DNA of 64,000 nt from Comamonas sp. B21-038 (GCF_022387135.1 NZ_CP092462.1:4154001-4218000); one strand, 5' to 3'. Shown: positions 1 through 9,306, counted from the first letter of the stretch. Translations and numbers: made by a program. The notes: generated by a model not told the origin, from the sequence alone.

Positions 1-1
1 C

Positions 2-517
2 ACCTATGTCCGTGAAGGTGCCATCACCCACGAAGACAGCCTGGGCAACCGGGGCCGCACCGAAGCCGGTGATGTGCAGGTGATGAGCGCCGGCAGCGGC
101 GTGCGCCACTCGGAATACAACCTGGAGTCCACGACGACCCGCATCTTCCAGATCTGGATCCTGCCCGACCGCCAGGGCGACAAGCCCAGCTGGGGCGCCA
201 AGCCCTTCCCCAAGGGCGACCGCAGCGGCAAGTTTGTGACCCTGGCCAGCGGCATGGACGGTGATGGCGATGCGCTGCCCATCCGTGCCAATGCCCGGGT
301 GCTGGGTGCCACGATCAAGGCCGGCGAAAGCCTGGACTACGGTTTTGCGCATGCCGACCGCTATGGCTACCTGGTCCTTGCCAAGGGCAGTGCCTCGGTC
401 AATGGTGTGGCGCTGTCCAGCCGCGATGGTGCCGCGATCCATGGCGAAACCACGATCCGCATCACTGCCACCGAAGAGACCGAAATCGTGCTGGTGGATG
501 CACCGGCTCTGAACTAA
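2..517 (+). CDS. Pirin family protein (5' end outside the window)
   Basis: This is the C-terminal part (at least 171 residues) of a pirin-like bicupin. The frame is open from base 2 and reads TYVREGAITHEDSLGN and then the conserved VMSAGSGVRHSEYN stretch that ends the first cupin barrel and carries the metal-ligand His/Glu region of pirins. The second, degenerate barrel follows up to the stop. Bacterial pirins are iron-binding proteins, some with quercetin dioxygenase activity; the substrate here is unknown. It is followed 65 bp downstream by a YcaC-like hydrolase on the same strand, a pairing often seen in proteobacteria. The start codon lies upstream of the window. Confidence 0.9.
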   Translation, partial: TYVREGAITHEDSLGNRGRTEAGDVQVMSAGSGVRHSEYNLESTTTRIFQIWILPDRQGDKPSWGAKPFPKGDRSGKFVTLASGMDGDGDALPIRANARVLGATIKAGESLDYGFAHADRYGYLVLAKGSASVNGVALSSRDGAAIHGETTIRITATEETEIVLVDAPALN

Positions 518-582
518 GTCAGCCCAGATTCCTTTTTTAAACACACGCCTTTCCCGTTTTCACTTTTCCAGGAGCACGCACC

Positions 583-1278
583 ATGACCAACAAACGATTC
601 CTCGAAGTCCTGACCCCCGCCAACAGCCAGATGATCTTCATCGACCAGCAGCCACAGATGGCGTTCGGTGTGCAGTCCATCGACCGCCAGACTCTGAAGA
701 ACAATGTGGTGGGCCTGGCCAAGGCGGCCAAGGTGTTCGGCGTGCCGACCACCATCACCACGGTCGAGACCCACAGCTTCTCCGGCCACACCTACCCCGA
801 GCTGCTGAATGTGTTCCCCGGCAACCCCATCCTGGAGCGCACCTCGATGAACTCCTGGGACGACCAGAATGTGCGTGATGCGCTGGCCGCCAACGTCGCC
901 AAGGGCCACAAGAAGATCATCGTCTCCGGCCTGTGGACCGAGGTCTGCAACACCACCTTTGCACTGAGCGCCATGCACGACGCCGGCTACGAGATCTACA
1001 TGGTGGCCGACGCCTCGGGCGGCACCTCGCTCGAAGCGCACAACCAGGCCATGCAGCGCATGGTGCAGGCCGGTGTGGTGCCCGTCACCTGGCAGCAGGT
1101 GCTGCTGGAATGGCAGCGCGACTGGGCCAAGCGCGAGACCTATGACGCGGTGATGGACATCGTGCGCGAACACTCCGGTGCCTACGGCATGGGCGTGGAC
1201 TATGCCTACACGATGGTGCACAAGGCGCCCGAGCGTGCACAGCACGGCAACACCATCGGCCCCAAGCCTGCTGTTTAA
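583..1278 (+). CDS. Isochorismatase-family (YcaC-like) hydrolase
   Basis: A 231-residue cysteine hydrolase of the isochorismatase/nicotinamidase superfamily, closest in style to YcaC. Asp21 in the FIDQQP motif and Cys122 in SGLWTEVC are the expected catalytic Asp and nucleophile. The lysine that usually completes the triad is not obvious by eye; the ERTSMNSW segment at about residue 85 occupies that region. The start is supported by CAGGAG 8 bases upstream of ATG. It sits between a pirin gene and an amidohydrolase on the same strand, so it is probably cotranscribed. The natural substrate of YcaC-like proteins is not established, and I do not assign one. Confidence 0.85.
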   Translation: MTNKRFLEVLTPANSQMIFIDQQPQMAFGVQSIDRQTLKNNVVGLAKAAKVFGVPTTITTVETHSFSGHTYPELLNVFPGNPILERTSMNSWDDQNVRDALAANVAKGHKKIIVSGLWTEVCNTTFALSAMHDAGYEIYMVADASGGTSLEAHNQAMQRMVQAGVVPVTWQQVLLEWQRDWAKRETYDAVMDIVREHSGAYGMGVDYAYTMVHKAPERAQHGNTIGPKPAV

Positions 1279-1367
1279 TTGCTTCCAGGTGGGGGCTGGC
1301 GTCTTCGCACGCAGGCCCAGACTCCCACCGCCGCCACCCCTCACCACCCACCCAGCACGCCACTGCC

Positions 1368-3266
1368 ATGACCACCTCCAGCCCCGACACCATTTTTCAC
1401 AACGGCCGCTTCACTACGTTGAACAAGGCCCAGCCCACGGCCAGCGCCGTGGCCATCCGCGATGGCAAGTTTGTCGCGGTGGGCAGTGATGCCGAGGTGC
1501 TGGCGCTGGCCAGCAGCGGCACCCGCAAGGTCGACCTGCAAGGCCGCAGTGCGCTGCCCGGCCTGTTTGACAACCACACCCATGTGATTCGCGGCGGTCT
1601 GAACTTCAACATGGAGCTGCGCTGGGACGGCGTGCGCTCGCTCGCCGATGCGCTGGAGATGCTGCGCCAGCAGGTGGCGATCACACCCGCACCGCAGTGG
1701 GTGCGCGTGGTGGGCGGTTTTACCGAGCACCAGTTTGTCGAAAAGCGCCTGCCGACCCTGGCCGAGATCAATGCGATTGCGCCGGACACCCCCGTGTTCC
1801 TGCTGCACCTGTATGACCGCGCCCTGCTCAACGCCGCGGCGCTGCGTGCCGTGGGCTACCACCGCGACACGCCCCAGCCACCAGGTGGCGAAATCGTGCG
1901 CGACAGCCAGGGCAACCCGCAGGGCCTGCTGCTGGCCAAGCCCAATGCCACCATCCTCTATTCCACCTTGGCCAAGGGCCCCAAGCTGCCCTTCGAGTAC
2001 CAGGTCAACTCCACGCGCCACTTCATGCGCGAGCTCAACCGCCTGGGCGTGACCGGGGTCATCGACGCCGGTGGCGGCTCGCAGAACTACCCCGATGACT
2101 ACCAGGTCATCGAAGAACTCAACAAACAAGGCCAGATCACCGTGCGCCTGGCCTACAACCTGTTCACGCAAAAGCCCAAGGAAGAAAAGGACGACTTTCT
2201 GCAGTGGACGCAGTCGGTCAAGTACAAGCAGGGCAACGACTACTTCCGCCACAACGGCGCTGGCGAGATGCTGGTGTACTCGGCGGCCGACTTTGAAGAC
2301 TTTCGCCAGCCCCGCCCCGACATGCCCCCGCAGATGGAGACCGAGCTCGAAGACGTGGTGCGCGTGCTGGTGCAGAACCAATGGCCCTGGCGCCTGCATG
2401 CCACCTATGACGAGACCATCAGCCGCGCGCTCGATGTCTTCGAAAAGGTGCACCAGGAAACGCCCATCAACGGCCTGAACTGGTTCTTTGACCATGCCGA
2501 AACCATCTCCGACCGCTCGATCGACCGCATCGCCGCGCTCGGTGGCGGCATTGCCGTGCAGCACCGCATGGCCTACCAGGGCGAGTACTTTGCCGAACGC
2601 TATGGCCACCAGGCGATGGAAGCCACGCCGCCCGTGAAGAAGATGCTGGAAAAAGGCGTCAAGGTCTCCGCCGGTACCGATGCCACCCGCGTGGCCTCGT
2701 ACAACCCCTGGGTGTCGCTGTCCTGGATGGTGACCGGCAAGACCGTCGGCGGCATGCAGATGTACCCCGAGCGCAACCTGCTCGACCGCGAAACCGCGCT
2801 GCGCATGTGGACCGAGAACGTGGCCTGGTTCTCCAACGAGGAAGGTGCGCGTGGCCGCATCCAGGTGGGCCAGTTTGCCGACCTGATCGTGCCGAGCAAG
2901 GACTATTTCCAGGTGCCCGAGGATGAAATCTCCTTCCTCACCTCGGACCTGACCGTGGTCGGTGGCCGGGTGGTGTACGGCGCAGGCAGCTTTGCCCACC
3001 ATGACGCCAACCCGCTGCCCCCAGCGATGCCCGACTGGTCGCCCGTGCGCCGCTTTGGTGGCTATGGCGCCTGGGGCGAGCCCGAAGGTGCCGGCAAACA
3101 CTCGCTGAACCCCGCCCGCTACCGCAGCCTGGCTGCTGCCTGCGGCTGCGGCAGCCACTGCGGCATGCACGGCCACCAGCATGCCGATGCCTGGGCTTCC
3201 AAGGTGCCGGCCTCCGACATGCAAGGTTTCTTTGGCGCGCTGGGCTGCTCCTGCTGGATGTCCTGA
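1368..3266 (+). CDS. Amidohydrolase, YtcJ-like, with Cys/His-rich C-terminal tail
   Basis: A 632-residue metal-dependent hydrolase of the amidohydrolase-3 (YtcJ) type. The first metal-binding motif NHTH is at residues 69-72 (His70, His72). Further candidate ligands are the His of LHATYDE near 344, FDHAE near 376 and the Asp of the late SAGTDAT motif. The protein is longer than most family members because of an extra tail: the last about 45 residues hold Cys592, Cys594, His597, Cys598, His601, His603, His605, Cys627 and Cys629, an arrangement expected to bind a metal. No signal peptide is visible, so it is probably cytoplasmic. The MFS gene follows after 44 bp. The substrate is unknown. Confidence 0.85.
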   Translation: MTTSSPDTIFHNGRFTTLNKAQPTASAVAIRDGKFVAVGSDAEVLALASSGTRKVDLQGRSALPGLFDNHTHVIRGGLNFNMELRWDGVRSLADALEMLRQQVAITPAPQWVRVVGGFTEHQFVEKRLPTLAEINAIAPDTPVFLLHLYDRALLNAAALRAVGYHRDTPQPPGGEIVRDSQGNPQGLLLAKPNATILYSTLAKGPKLPFEYQVNSTRHFMRELNRLGVTGVIDAGGGSQNYPDDYQVIEELNKQGQITVRLAYNLFTQKPKEEKDDFLQWTQSVKYKQGNDYFRHNGAGEMLVYSAADFEDFRQPRPDMPPQMETELEDVVRVLVQNQWPWRLHATYDETISRALDVFEKVHQETPINGLNWFFDHAETISDRSIDRIAALGGGIAVQHRMAYQGEYFAERYGHQAMEATPPVKKMLEKGVKVSAGTDATRVASYNPWVSLSWMVTGKTVGGMQMYPERNLLDRETALRMWTENVAWFSNEEGARGRIQVGQFADLIVPSKDYFQVPEDEISFLTSDLTVVGGRVVYGAGSFAHHDANPLPPAMPDWSPVRRFGGYGAWGEPEGAGKHSLNPARYRSLAAACGCGSHCGMHGHQHADAWASKVPASDMQGFFGALGCSCWMS

Positions 3267-3310
3267 GCGGTCTGCCCACCCTATCCATTTCTGCTGATCC
3301 GAGACCCGCC

Positions 3311-4954
3311 ATGAACCACTCCCACCCCGACCATCCCCCGGCGCAGCCCGCTGCCCCGGCCCCGCCTGCCGGCGGCAGCTTTGCCCCCTTGCAGCAAAAG
3401 CTGTTTGCCGTGCTGTGGATCGCCACCGTCGTTGGCAACACCGGCAGCTTTGTGCGCGATGTGGCCAGCGCCTGGCTGATGACCGACCTCTCGCCCTCGC
3501 CAACGGCCGTCGCGCTGGTGCAGGCGGCAGCCTCGGCACCGGCCTTTTTGCTGGCCATCCCGGCAGGCGTGCTGTCCGATATCCTGGACCGCCGCAAGTT
3601 TCTGATTGCCATCCAGGTGCTGCTGGCCTGCGTCAGCATCAGCTTGATGACCCTGTCGGCGATGGGCATGCAGACGGTGGGCTCGCTCGTGGCACTGACC
3701 TTTCTGGGTGGCATTGGTGCCGCGCTGATGGGCCCGACCTGGCAGGCCATCGTGCCCGAGCTGGTTGCCAAGCGCGACCTCAAATCAGCGGTGGCACTCA
3801 ACTCGCTGGGCATCAACATTGCCCGCGCCATCGGCCCGGCTTTGGGTGGTGTGGTGCTGGCCGGCCTGGGTGCCTCGGTCACCTACGGGGTGGATGTGAT
3901 CAGCTACGCCTTTGTGATTGCGGCGCTGCTGTGGTGGCCCCGGCCCAAGGCCGAGCAGGACGACCTGAGCGAACGCTTTGCAGGCGCCTTCCGTGCCGGC
4001 TTGCGCTATGCCCGCTCCAGCCGCGAGCTGCATGTGGTGCTGCTGCGTGCCTTCCTGTTCTTTGCACTGGCCAGCTCGGTCTGGGCGCTGCTGCCCCTGG
4101 TGGCCCGCCAGCTGCTGGGCGGTGGTGCCGGCTTCTACGGTGTGCTGCTGGGCGCCGTTGGTGTCGGTGCCATTGGCGGTGCCTTCCTGCTGCCCAAGCT
4201 GCGTGCCCGCCTGTCGTCCGATGGCCTGCTGCTGATGTCGGCCCTGGTCTCGGCTGCCGTGATGGCCTTCCTGGCGGTGTCGCCGCCCCAATGGGCTGCT
4301 GTGCTGGCGCTGCTGCTGCTGGGCCAGTCCTGGATCACCGCGCTCACCACGCTCAACGGTGCCGCCCAGGCCATTCTGCCCAACTGGGTGCGGGGCCGTG
4401 CGCTGGCCGTCTACCTGACCGTGTTCAACGGCGCAATGACTTTCGGCAGCCTGAGCTGGGGCTTTACCGCCAAGGCCCTGGGAGTGCCCAACACCTTGCT
4501 GGTGGGTGCTGCCGGCCTGGTCGTGATGGGGCTCATTGCCCACCGCATCAAGCTGCCCGAAGGCGAGGCCGACCTGGTGCCGTCCAACCACTGGCCCGAG
4601 CCGCTGACCGCCCACCCGGTCGACAAGGACCGGGGCCCGGTGATGATCCAGATCCGCTACCACGTGGCCAAGGACAACCACGCCCCCTTCCTCAAGGCCC
4701 TCGCCCGCCTGTCTGCCGCCCGCCGCCGCGATGGCGCCTATGCCTGGGGCATCGTGCAAGACACCGCTTCCGAGGACCACTTCATGGAGTGGTTCCAGGT
4801 GGAATCCTGGGCCGAGCACCTGCGCCAGCACAAGCGGGTGACCCATAGCGATGCCGATGTGCAAAGCGAAGTGGCGCAGTACCACCAAGGCAGTGAACCC
4901 CCGGTGGTCCAGCATTTCCTGTCGGTGAACCACCCCGCCCAAGGCCATGCCTGA
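3311..4954 (+). CDS. MFS transporter (MFS_3/EntS type) with C-terminal monooxygenase-like domain
   Basis: A 547-residue major facilitator of the MFS_3 (DUF894) type, related to the enterobactin exporter EntS. About twelve hydrophobic helices span residues 30-415, with the loop motif LDRRKF after helix 2. After the last helix, residues about 440-540 form a soluble alpha/beta domain (IQIRYHVAKDNHAPFLKAL and so on) that resembles the small antibiotic-biosynthesis-monooxygenase fold and is known as a tail in this family. It probably exports a small molecule across the inner membrane. It is the last gene of the forward cluster with the pirin, hydrolase and amidohydrolase genes, so it may export a product of these enzymes; that link is inference. 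Confidence 0.85.
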   Translation: MNHSHPDHPPAQPAAPAPPAGGSFAPLQQKLFAVLWIATVVGNTGSFVRDVASAWLMTDLSPSPTAVALVQAAASAPAFLLAIPAGVLSDILDRRKFLIAIQVLLACVSISLMTLSAMGMQTVGSLVALTFLGGIGAALMGPTWQAIVPELVAKRDLKSAVALNSLGINIARAIGPALGGVVLAGLGASVTYGVDVISYAFVIAALLWWPRPKAEQDDLSERFAGAFRAGLRYARSSRELHVVLLRAFLFFALASSVWALLPLVARQLLGGGAGFYGVLLGAVGVGAIGGAFLLPKLRARLSSDGLLLMSALVSAAVMAFLAVSPPQWAAVLALLLLGQSWITALTTLNGAAQAILPNWVRGRALAVYLTVFNGAMTFGSLSWGFTAKALGVPNTLLVGAAGLVVMGLIAHRIKLPEGEADLVPSNHWPEPLTAHPVDKDRGPVMIQIRYHVAKDNHAPFLKALARLSAARRRDGAYAWGIVQDTASEDHFMEWFQVESWAEHLRQHKRVTHSDADVQSEVAQYHQGSEPPVVQHFLSVNHPAQGHA

Positions 4955-5062
4955 GCATTGAACCTGGCCACCCAGGCTGCCCACCGGCCGCCTGGGTGCT
5001 GCGTTTGAAAGGGGCCTGCACGCCCGCCGCTGCCGCCGGGCGTGCAGCCGCCTCAAAGCTGA

Positions 5063-6100
5063 TCAGCCGCGCTCAAAAGCCTGTGCACATTGCCAGCCCA
5101 GCGCTGCCAGCGGGCCGGCCTTGGCGCCCGTTGCCACGGCATCGGCAGCAGCGGCCGTGCCATCGGCAGCGCGCTGCGCAATGCCGTAGAGGATGGCGGC
5201 CATGCGGAACAGGTTGAAGGCCAGGTAGTACTCCCACAGAGGCCCTGGGTCGCGGCCCGTGCGCTCGGCATACAGCGCCAGGTACTGGCGCTCGTCGGGG
5301 ATGCCCAGCGCCGCCAGATCGCAGCCGCCCATGCCGCGCCACAGCGCGGGCGGCACGCGCCAAGCCATGCCGTGGTAGGCCAGGTCGGCCAGCGGATCGC
5401 CCAGGGTAGACAGCTCCCAGTCCAGCACGCCGATGATCTGCGGCTCGCTGGGGTGCCAGACGAGGTTGTCCAGCCGGTAGTCACCATGCACCAGGGTGGT
5501 CTCCTCGGCCTGCGGCAGATGCCGGGGCAGCCAGTCCATCAGCTGCTGCATCGCAGGGTCTACCGGCACCCGCAACTGCTGGGTCTGCTGGCTCCAGCGC
5601 CTGGTCTGGCGTGCCACATAGCCGCCCGGGCGGCCATAGCTGCCCAGGCCCAGCGCAGCCGGGTCCAGCTGGTGCAGCGCGGCAATCACGCGGTTCATCT
5701 CGCCATACAACGCGCCGCGCTCGGCAGGTTCCATCCCGGGCAACGCCGGGTCCACCAGCACCCGGCCGTCCAGAAAATCCATTAGGTAGAACGGCGTGCC
5801 CAGCAGCCCGGCATCGTCGCAATAGGCCAGCATGCGGGGCACGGGCACGGCTGTGCCGGCCAAGGCCTGCATCACCTGGTGCTCGCGGTCAATCGCATGC
5901 GCACCGGCCACCAGGCTGCCAGCAGGCTGCTTGCGCAGCACCATCTGCCGCCCGCCCACCTGCAGCTTGTAGGTGGGGTTGGACTGGCCGCCCGCCAGCA
6001 CGCTGACGGCAACCGGCTCACCCTTCGACAGGCCCAGGCCGTGCAGATAGGGCTGCAGCCGCTGCGCCAGCGCCTGCGGGCTGTGGCTGGCGGCGTTCAC
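5063..6100 (-). CDS. Aminoglycoside-phosphotransferase-like kinase, acyl-CoA-dehydrogenase partner
   Basis: A 345-residue APH/choline-kinase fold protein. The N-terminal lobe has SVLAGGQSNPTYKL and a lysine in LRKQ; the catalytic loop is LVHGDYRLDNLVW and the metal motif is GVLDWELSTLGDPLADL. This set is typical of the APH subfamily paired with acyl-CoA dehydrogenases (fused in mammalian ACAD10/ACAD11), not of antibiotic resistance enzymes. I chose the GTG start because it overlaps the stop of the upstream dehydrogenase as GTGA, a classic translational-coupling arrangement; the same frame stays open further upstream but without family similarity. The expected role is phosphorylation of a 4-hydroxyacyl-CoA for its breakdown. 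Confidence 0.88.
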   Translation of the reverse strand: MNAASHSPQALAQRLQPYLHGLGLSKGEPVAVSVLAGGQSNPTYKLQVGGRQMVLRKQPAGSLVAGAHAIDREHQVMQALAGTAVPVPRMLAYCDDAGLLGTPFYLMDFLDGRVLVDPALPGMEPAERGALYGEMNRVIAALHQLDPAALGLGSYGRPGGYVARQTRRWSQQTQQLRVPVDPAMQQLMDWLPRHLPQAEETTLVHGDYRLDNLVWHPSEPQIIGVLDWELSTLGDPLADLAYHGMAWRVPPALWRGMGGCDLAALGIPDERQYLALYAERTGRDPGPLWEYYLAFNLFRMAAILYGIAQRAADGTAAAADAVATGAKAGPLAALGWQCAQAFERG

Positions 6101-7329
6101 AGCGGGCGCGGTGCTGCGGGCACCGCCTGGATAATCGCGGGCACGCCGCGCTCGGCCTGCGCATCCTTCTCGGCCGCCTGCACCAGCTTGCGCGCCATGC
6201 TGAAGCGGTGCACCTCGCTGGGGCCGTCGTAGATGCGGAAGGCGCGCATGTCCATGAAGATGCGCATCACCGGGGTCTCCATGGTCACGCCCTGGCCGCC
6301 CAGGATCTGCACGCAGCGGTCCACCACGCGCCATTCGGCCTCGGAGCAGACCACCTTGGCGCGGCTCGATTCATAGCTGCCCTGCTCGCCCTGGTCCAGC
6401 AGCCAGGCGGTGTGCCAGATATGCAGGCGCGCGGTGTGCAGGTCCATGTCGTTGTCGGCGAGCATAAAACCGACGCCCTCGTGCGATGACAGCGGCTTGC
6501 CAAAGGCCGTGCGGCGGCGGGCATAGGCCAGCGCCACATCCTGCGCGCGCCGGGCCTGGCCCAGCCAGCGCATGCAGTGCGTCAGCCGCGCGGGCGCCAG
6601 GCGCACCTGGGCATAGCGAAAGCCCTTGCCGACCTCGCCCAGAATGGCGCTGGCGGGCACACGCAACTTGTCAAAACGCAGCACGCCGTGGCCGCCGGTA
6701 AAGCAGGCATCCATCGCATCCATCGAGCGCTCCAGCGTGATGCCGGGCTGGTCCATATCGCTCAGAAACATCGTGGCGCCACCGTCTTCGGTGCGGGCCA
6801 TGATGATCGCGTAGTCCGCCCCTTCGGCGCCGGTGATGAACCATTTCTGCCCGCTGATCAGGTAGTCATCGCCATCGCGCACCGCCACCGTGGCCAGCGC
6901 CGCCGGATCGGAGCCGGCACCCGGTGCGGGTTCGGTCATCGCAAAGCAGGATCGCAGCTGGCCCGCGACCTGCGGGCGCAGCCAGCGCGCCTGCTGGGCC
7001 GGGGTGGCGACCGCCTCCATCAGGTGGATATTGCCTTCATCGGGCGCATGGATGTTCAGCGCCGTCGGGCCCAGCCAGGAGTAGCCGGCCTCTTCAAACA
7101 CCACCGCCTTCTCGACATGGGTGAGGCCCAGCCCGCCCAGCTCGCGCGACGCATGGGGCGTGAGCAGGCCGGCCGCGCGGGCGCGCCCGACCAGCTCGCG
7201 GCGCAGCGCCTCATCGGGGCCATGGCGGCTTTGCCGGGCATCGCTCTCCAGCGGAATCACCTGCTCGGCGATAAAGGCGCGGGTTTTGTCGCGCAGCGCC
7301 AGCAGTTCGGGGGTCAGGGAAAAATCCAT
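6097..7329 (-). CDS. Acyl-CoA dehydrogenase (ACAD10/11-like)
   Basis: A 410-residue FAD-dependent acyl-CoA dehydrogenase. The signature MTEPAPGAGSDP around residue 130, the GEKWF-like ISGQKWFITGA segment and the C-terminal RAFRIYDGPSEVHRFSMAR motif are present. The DGPSEVH variant is characteristic of the ACAD10/11 subfamily, which works with an APH-type kinase on 4-hydroxy fatty acyl-CoAs. The ATG in front of DFSLTPELLALRD fits the normal family N-terminus. The stop overlaps the start of the APH-like gene by four bases (GTGA), so the two are one operon, with the dehydrogenase made first. Confidence 0.92.
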   Translation of the reverse strand: MDFSLTPELLALRDKTRAFIAEQVIPLESDARQSRHGPDEALRRELVGRARAAGLLTPHASRELGGLGLTHVEKAVVFEEAGYSWLGPTALNIHAPDEGNIHLMEAVATPAQQARWLRPQVAGQLRSCFAMTEPAPGAGSDPAALATVAVRDGDDYLISGQKWFITGAEGADYAIIMARTEDGGATMFLSDMDQPGITLERSMDAMDACFTGGHGVLRFDKLRVPASAILGEVGKGFRYAQVRLAPARLTHCMRWLGQARRAQDVALAYARRRTAFGKPLSSHEGVGFMLADNDMDLHTARLHIWHTAWLLDQGEQGSYESSRAKVVCSEAEWRVVDRCVQILGGQGVTMETPVMRIFMDMRAFRIYDGPSEVHRFSMARKLVQAAEKDAQAERGVPAIIQAVPAAPRPL

Positions 7330-7485
7330 GGTGCGGTCTTCGGGTAAGGGGGCCCGCAAATGGTGCCATGCGCCGCGTGCCAGGCCGTCACAGTTGAGAC
7401 AGAGCGGCCCGGCCCTGCACAACAGCGCCTGCCCAAGACGCCCTGGCGTCGTACCCCGGTCTTGCAGATGGGCTATAAACAAAGG

Positions 7486-8283
7486 ATGCCCATCCAAGCC
7501 GAATCTGCAGCGCTTACCCCCGAGGCCACCGCTGAGGCCTACACCCGCCACCTGCCGCTGGCGGGCACCACCAATTTCCGCGACCTGGGCGGCTACCAGG
7601 GCTTGGACGGCCGCACGGTGCGCTGGCGCAAGCTGTTCCGCTCCGACCACCTGGCCTTGCTCAGCCCCGAATCCCAACTGCAGCTGCTGCGCGAGCTGGG
7701 CGTGGCCCGCTCGGCCGATTTTCGTGGCCAGCGCGAGCAGACGGTGGACCACTATGCGATCGACGGCCTCCAGCACCACTCGCTGGCCATCGAGCCGACC
7801 CTGGTGCAGCGCGCCTTTAGCCTGATGCAGCAAGGCCAGCGTCTGACCCCGGCCCACACGGTGGAGCTGATGCAGGACACCTACCGCAGCTTCATCCACG
7901 ACCATGCGGCCCCGTTTGCGCAGTTCTTCGAGATGCTGCTCGACAGCGATGCGCCCATCGTCTTCCACTGCACCGCCGGCAAGGACCGCACCGGCTGGGC
8001 CGCCACCTTGCTGCTGACCACCCTGGGCGTGCCCCAGGATGTCGTGCTGCAGGACTACCTGCTGACCAACGACTACTACCACCGCCCGGCCGAAGCCGTG
8101 GCCGCTGCCGCCCACATCCCCGAGGACGTGCTGCAGGTGCTGTGGCGGGTGCAGGAGCCCTTCCTGACCGCCGCGATCCAGCCGGTGCTGCAAGACTACG
8201 GCAGCATCCCCAACTATGTGGAAAAGGTGCTGGGCGTAGATGCAAAAGCCCAGCAAAAGCTCGCGCAGATGTATCTGGAATAA
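7486..8283 (+). CDS. Tyrosine-specific protein phosphatase family protein
   Basis: About 265 residues, of the bacterial tyrosine/lipid phosphatase family (Y_phosphatase3). The CX5R active-site loop is HCTAGKDRTG, with Cys162 and Arg168 counted from this start. The N-terminal NFRDLGGY motif and the LFRSDHLA strand are typical. The start is uncertain: an in-frame ATG 18 bases upstream is possible and neither has a well-spaced Shine-Dalgarno sequence; I chose the one closest to the conserved region. It lies head-to-head with the acyl-CoA dehydrogenase gene. Substrate (phosphotyrosine protein or phosphoinositide) cannot be told from sequence. Confidence 0.85.
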   Translation: MPIQAESAALTPEATAEAYTRHLPLAGTTNFRDLGGYQGLDGRTVRWRKLFRSDHLALLSPESQLQLLRELGVARSADFRGQREQTVDHYAIDGLQHHSLAIEPTLVQRAFSLMQQGQRLTPAHTVELMQDTYRSFIHDHAAPFAQFFEMLLDSDAPIVFHCTAGKDRTGWAATLLLTTLGVPQDVVLQDYLLTNDYYHRPAEAVAAAAHIPEDVLQVLWRVQEPFLTAAIQPVLQDYGSIPNYVEKVLGVDAKAQQKLAQMYLE

Positions 8284-8313
8284 TCGGTTGTTCCTTCGAC
8301 CTAAGGCTCCACT

Positions 8314-9306
8314 ATGAGCCGCCAGCCGATGAACAATCTTCCCTCCTCCCCTCGCCCGCCGGGCGCCTTCCGTTGGACACCCCGCCAGATCACACTGGCC
8401 AGCCTGTTGGTGCTGGCCGTGCTGCTGTGCTGGCTGCCGGCCTTTCAGACCATGGCCGACCGCTATGTGGACGACGGCCTGCAACGCTCCCTGCTCAGTT
8501 TTGCCACTGCCCGTGCGCTGCACAGCGTCGTCTCGGTGCTGCAGGGCACCGAGCTGGCCGTGCAGCCCATGGGCGTGGGCCTGACCTTGACCCTGGGCCA
8601 GGTGCTGGCCCCCATTAGCGACCTGGTCGCCCAGTTTGCCGACTGGATGCTCTGGGCCAGCATTGCGTTTGGGCTGCAAAAGCTGCTGCTGTCGATGGGT
8701 GGCAGCTATGGCGTGACGGGGCTGCTCAGCCTCATCGCACTGGCCTGGCTGCTGCTGCGCTGGCGCCAGCAGGCGGTGCCGACCTGGCTCAGCCGCTTGC
8801 TGGTGGTGCTGCTGTTCACCCGGCTGGTGATGCCCGTCACCATCATCGGCAGCGAGGCGCTGTTCCAGCACTTCATCGCGCAGACCTACCAGGAAAACCA
8901 GATCGCCACCGAAGGTGCGGTGGGCCAGCTGCAGCAGTTTGATGTGCGCGCCCCGGCCAAGGCGCCAGCTGCGGACGCAGCCACGCCCACCCCGCCGGCC
9001 AGCCCCGCCGTGGCGCCGTCATCCAGCCTCTGGGAGCGCTTCAAACTATGGGGGCAGCAGGCCCAGCAATCGGCCAGCCAGGCGGCATCGGGGGTGCAGG
9101 ATCTCGTGCGCAACCCGGGCGATGCGCTGCGCGACAAGCTCGGCGAGCTGCAGCAGCAACTCGACCAGCAGGTGGAACGGCTCGTGACATTGATGGTGGT
9201 GTTTGCGCTGCAGACCCTGGTGATACCGCTGGTGCTGGTCTGGGCGCTGCTGCAGCTGTGCAAGGGCTTGCTGGCCGGGCCACGCCAGCCAGTTGCCAAA
9301 TCGTAG
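8314..9306 (+). CDS. Conserved membrane protein of unknown function
   Basis: A 330-residue protein I do not recognise. It has a hydrophobic segment at about residues 27-45, several more between about 95 and 195 (including a very Leu-rich stretch with LLSLIALAWLLLRW), a low-complexity Ala/Pro linker at about 210-235, a Gln-rich, probably coiled-coil segment at about 245-285 (GELQQQLDQQVERLV) and a last membrane helix at about 290-315. This layout suggests an inner-membrane protein with a soluble coiled-coil region between membrane parts. It follows the phosphatase gene after 30 bp and is probably in the same transcript. No catalytic motif is visible. Confidence 0.75.
   Translation: MSRQPMNNLPSSPRPPGAFRWTPRQITLASLLVLAVLLCWLPAFQTMADRYVDDGLQRSLLSFATARALHSVVSVLQGTELAVQPMGVGLTLTLGQVLAPISDLVAQFADWMLWASIAFGLQKLLLSMGGSYGVTGLLSLIALAWLLLRWRQQAVPTWLSRLLVVLLFTRLVMPVTIIGSEALFQHFIAQTYQENQIATEGAVGQLQQFDVRAPAKAPAADAATPTPPASPAVAPSSSLWERFKLWGQQAQQSASQAASGVQDLVRNPGDALRDKLGELQQQLDQQVERLVTLMVVFALQTLVIPLVLVWALLQLCKGLLAGPRQPVAKS

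Noticed and set aside
1341..3539. A 732-codon minus-strand open frame opposite the amidohydrolase
   Set aside because: Composition is that of an antisense shadow (Gly/His/Arg/Ala runs), without start signals or domains; the plus strand encodes a clear amidohydrolase.
5063..6100. Aminoglycoside resistance kinase
   Set aside because: The motif set and coupling to an acyl-CoA dehydrogenase place it in the metabolic ACAD10/11-linked branch of the APH fold.
6097..8871. The acyl-CoA dehydrogenase frame extends as one 924-codon open frame far upstream
   Set aside because: Everything before the ATG at 7329 lacks similarity to the family and overlaps the phosphatase and membrane-protein genes antisense; it is not a fusion protein.
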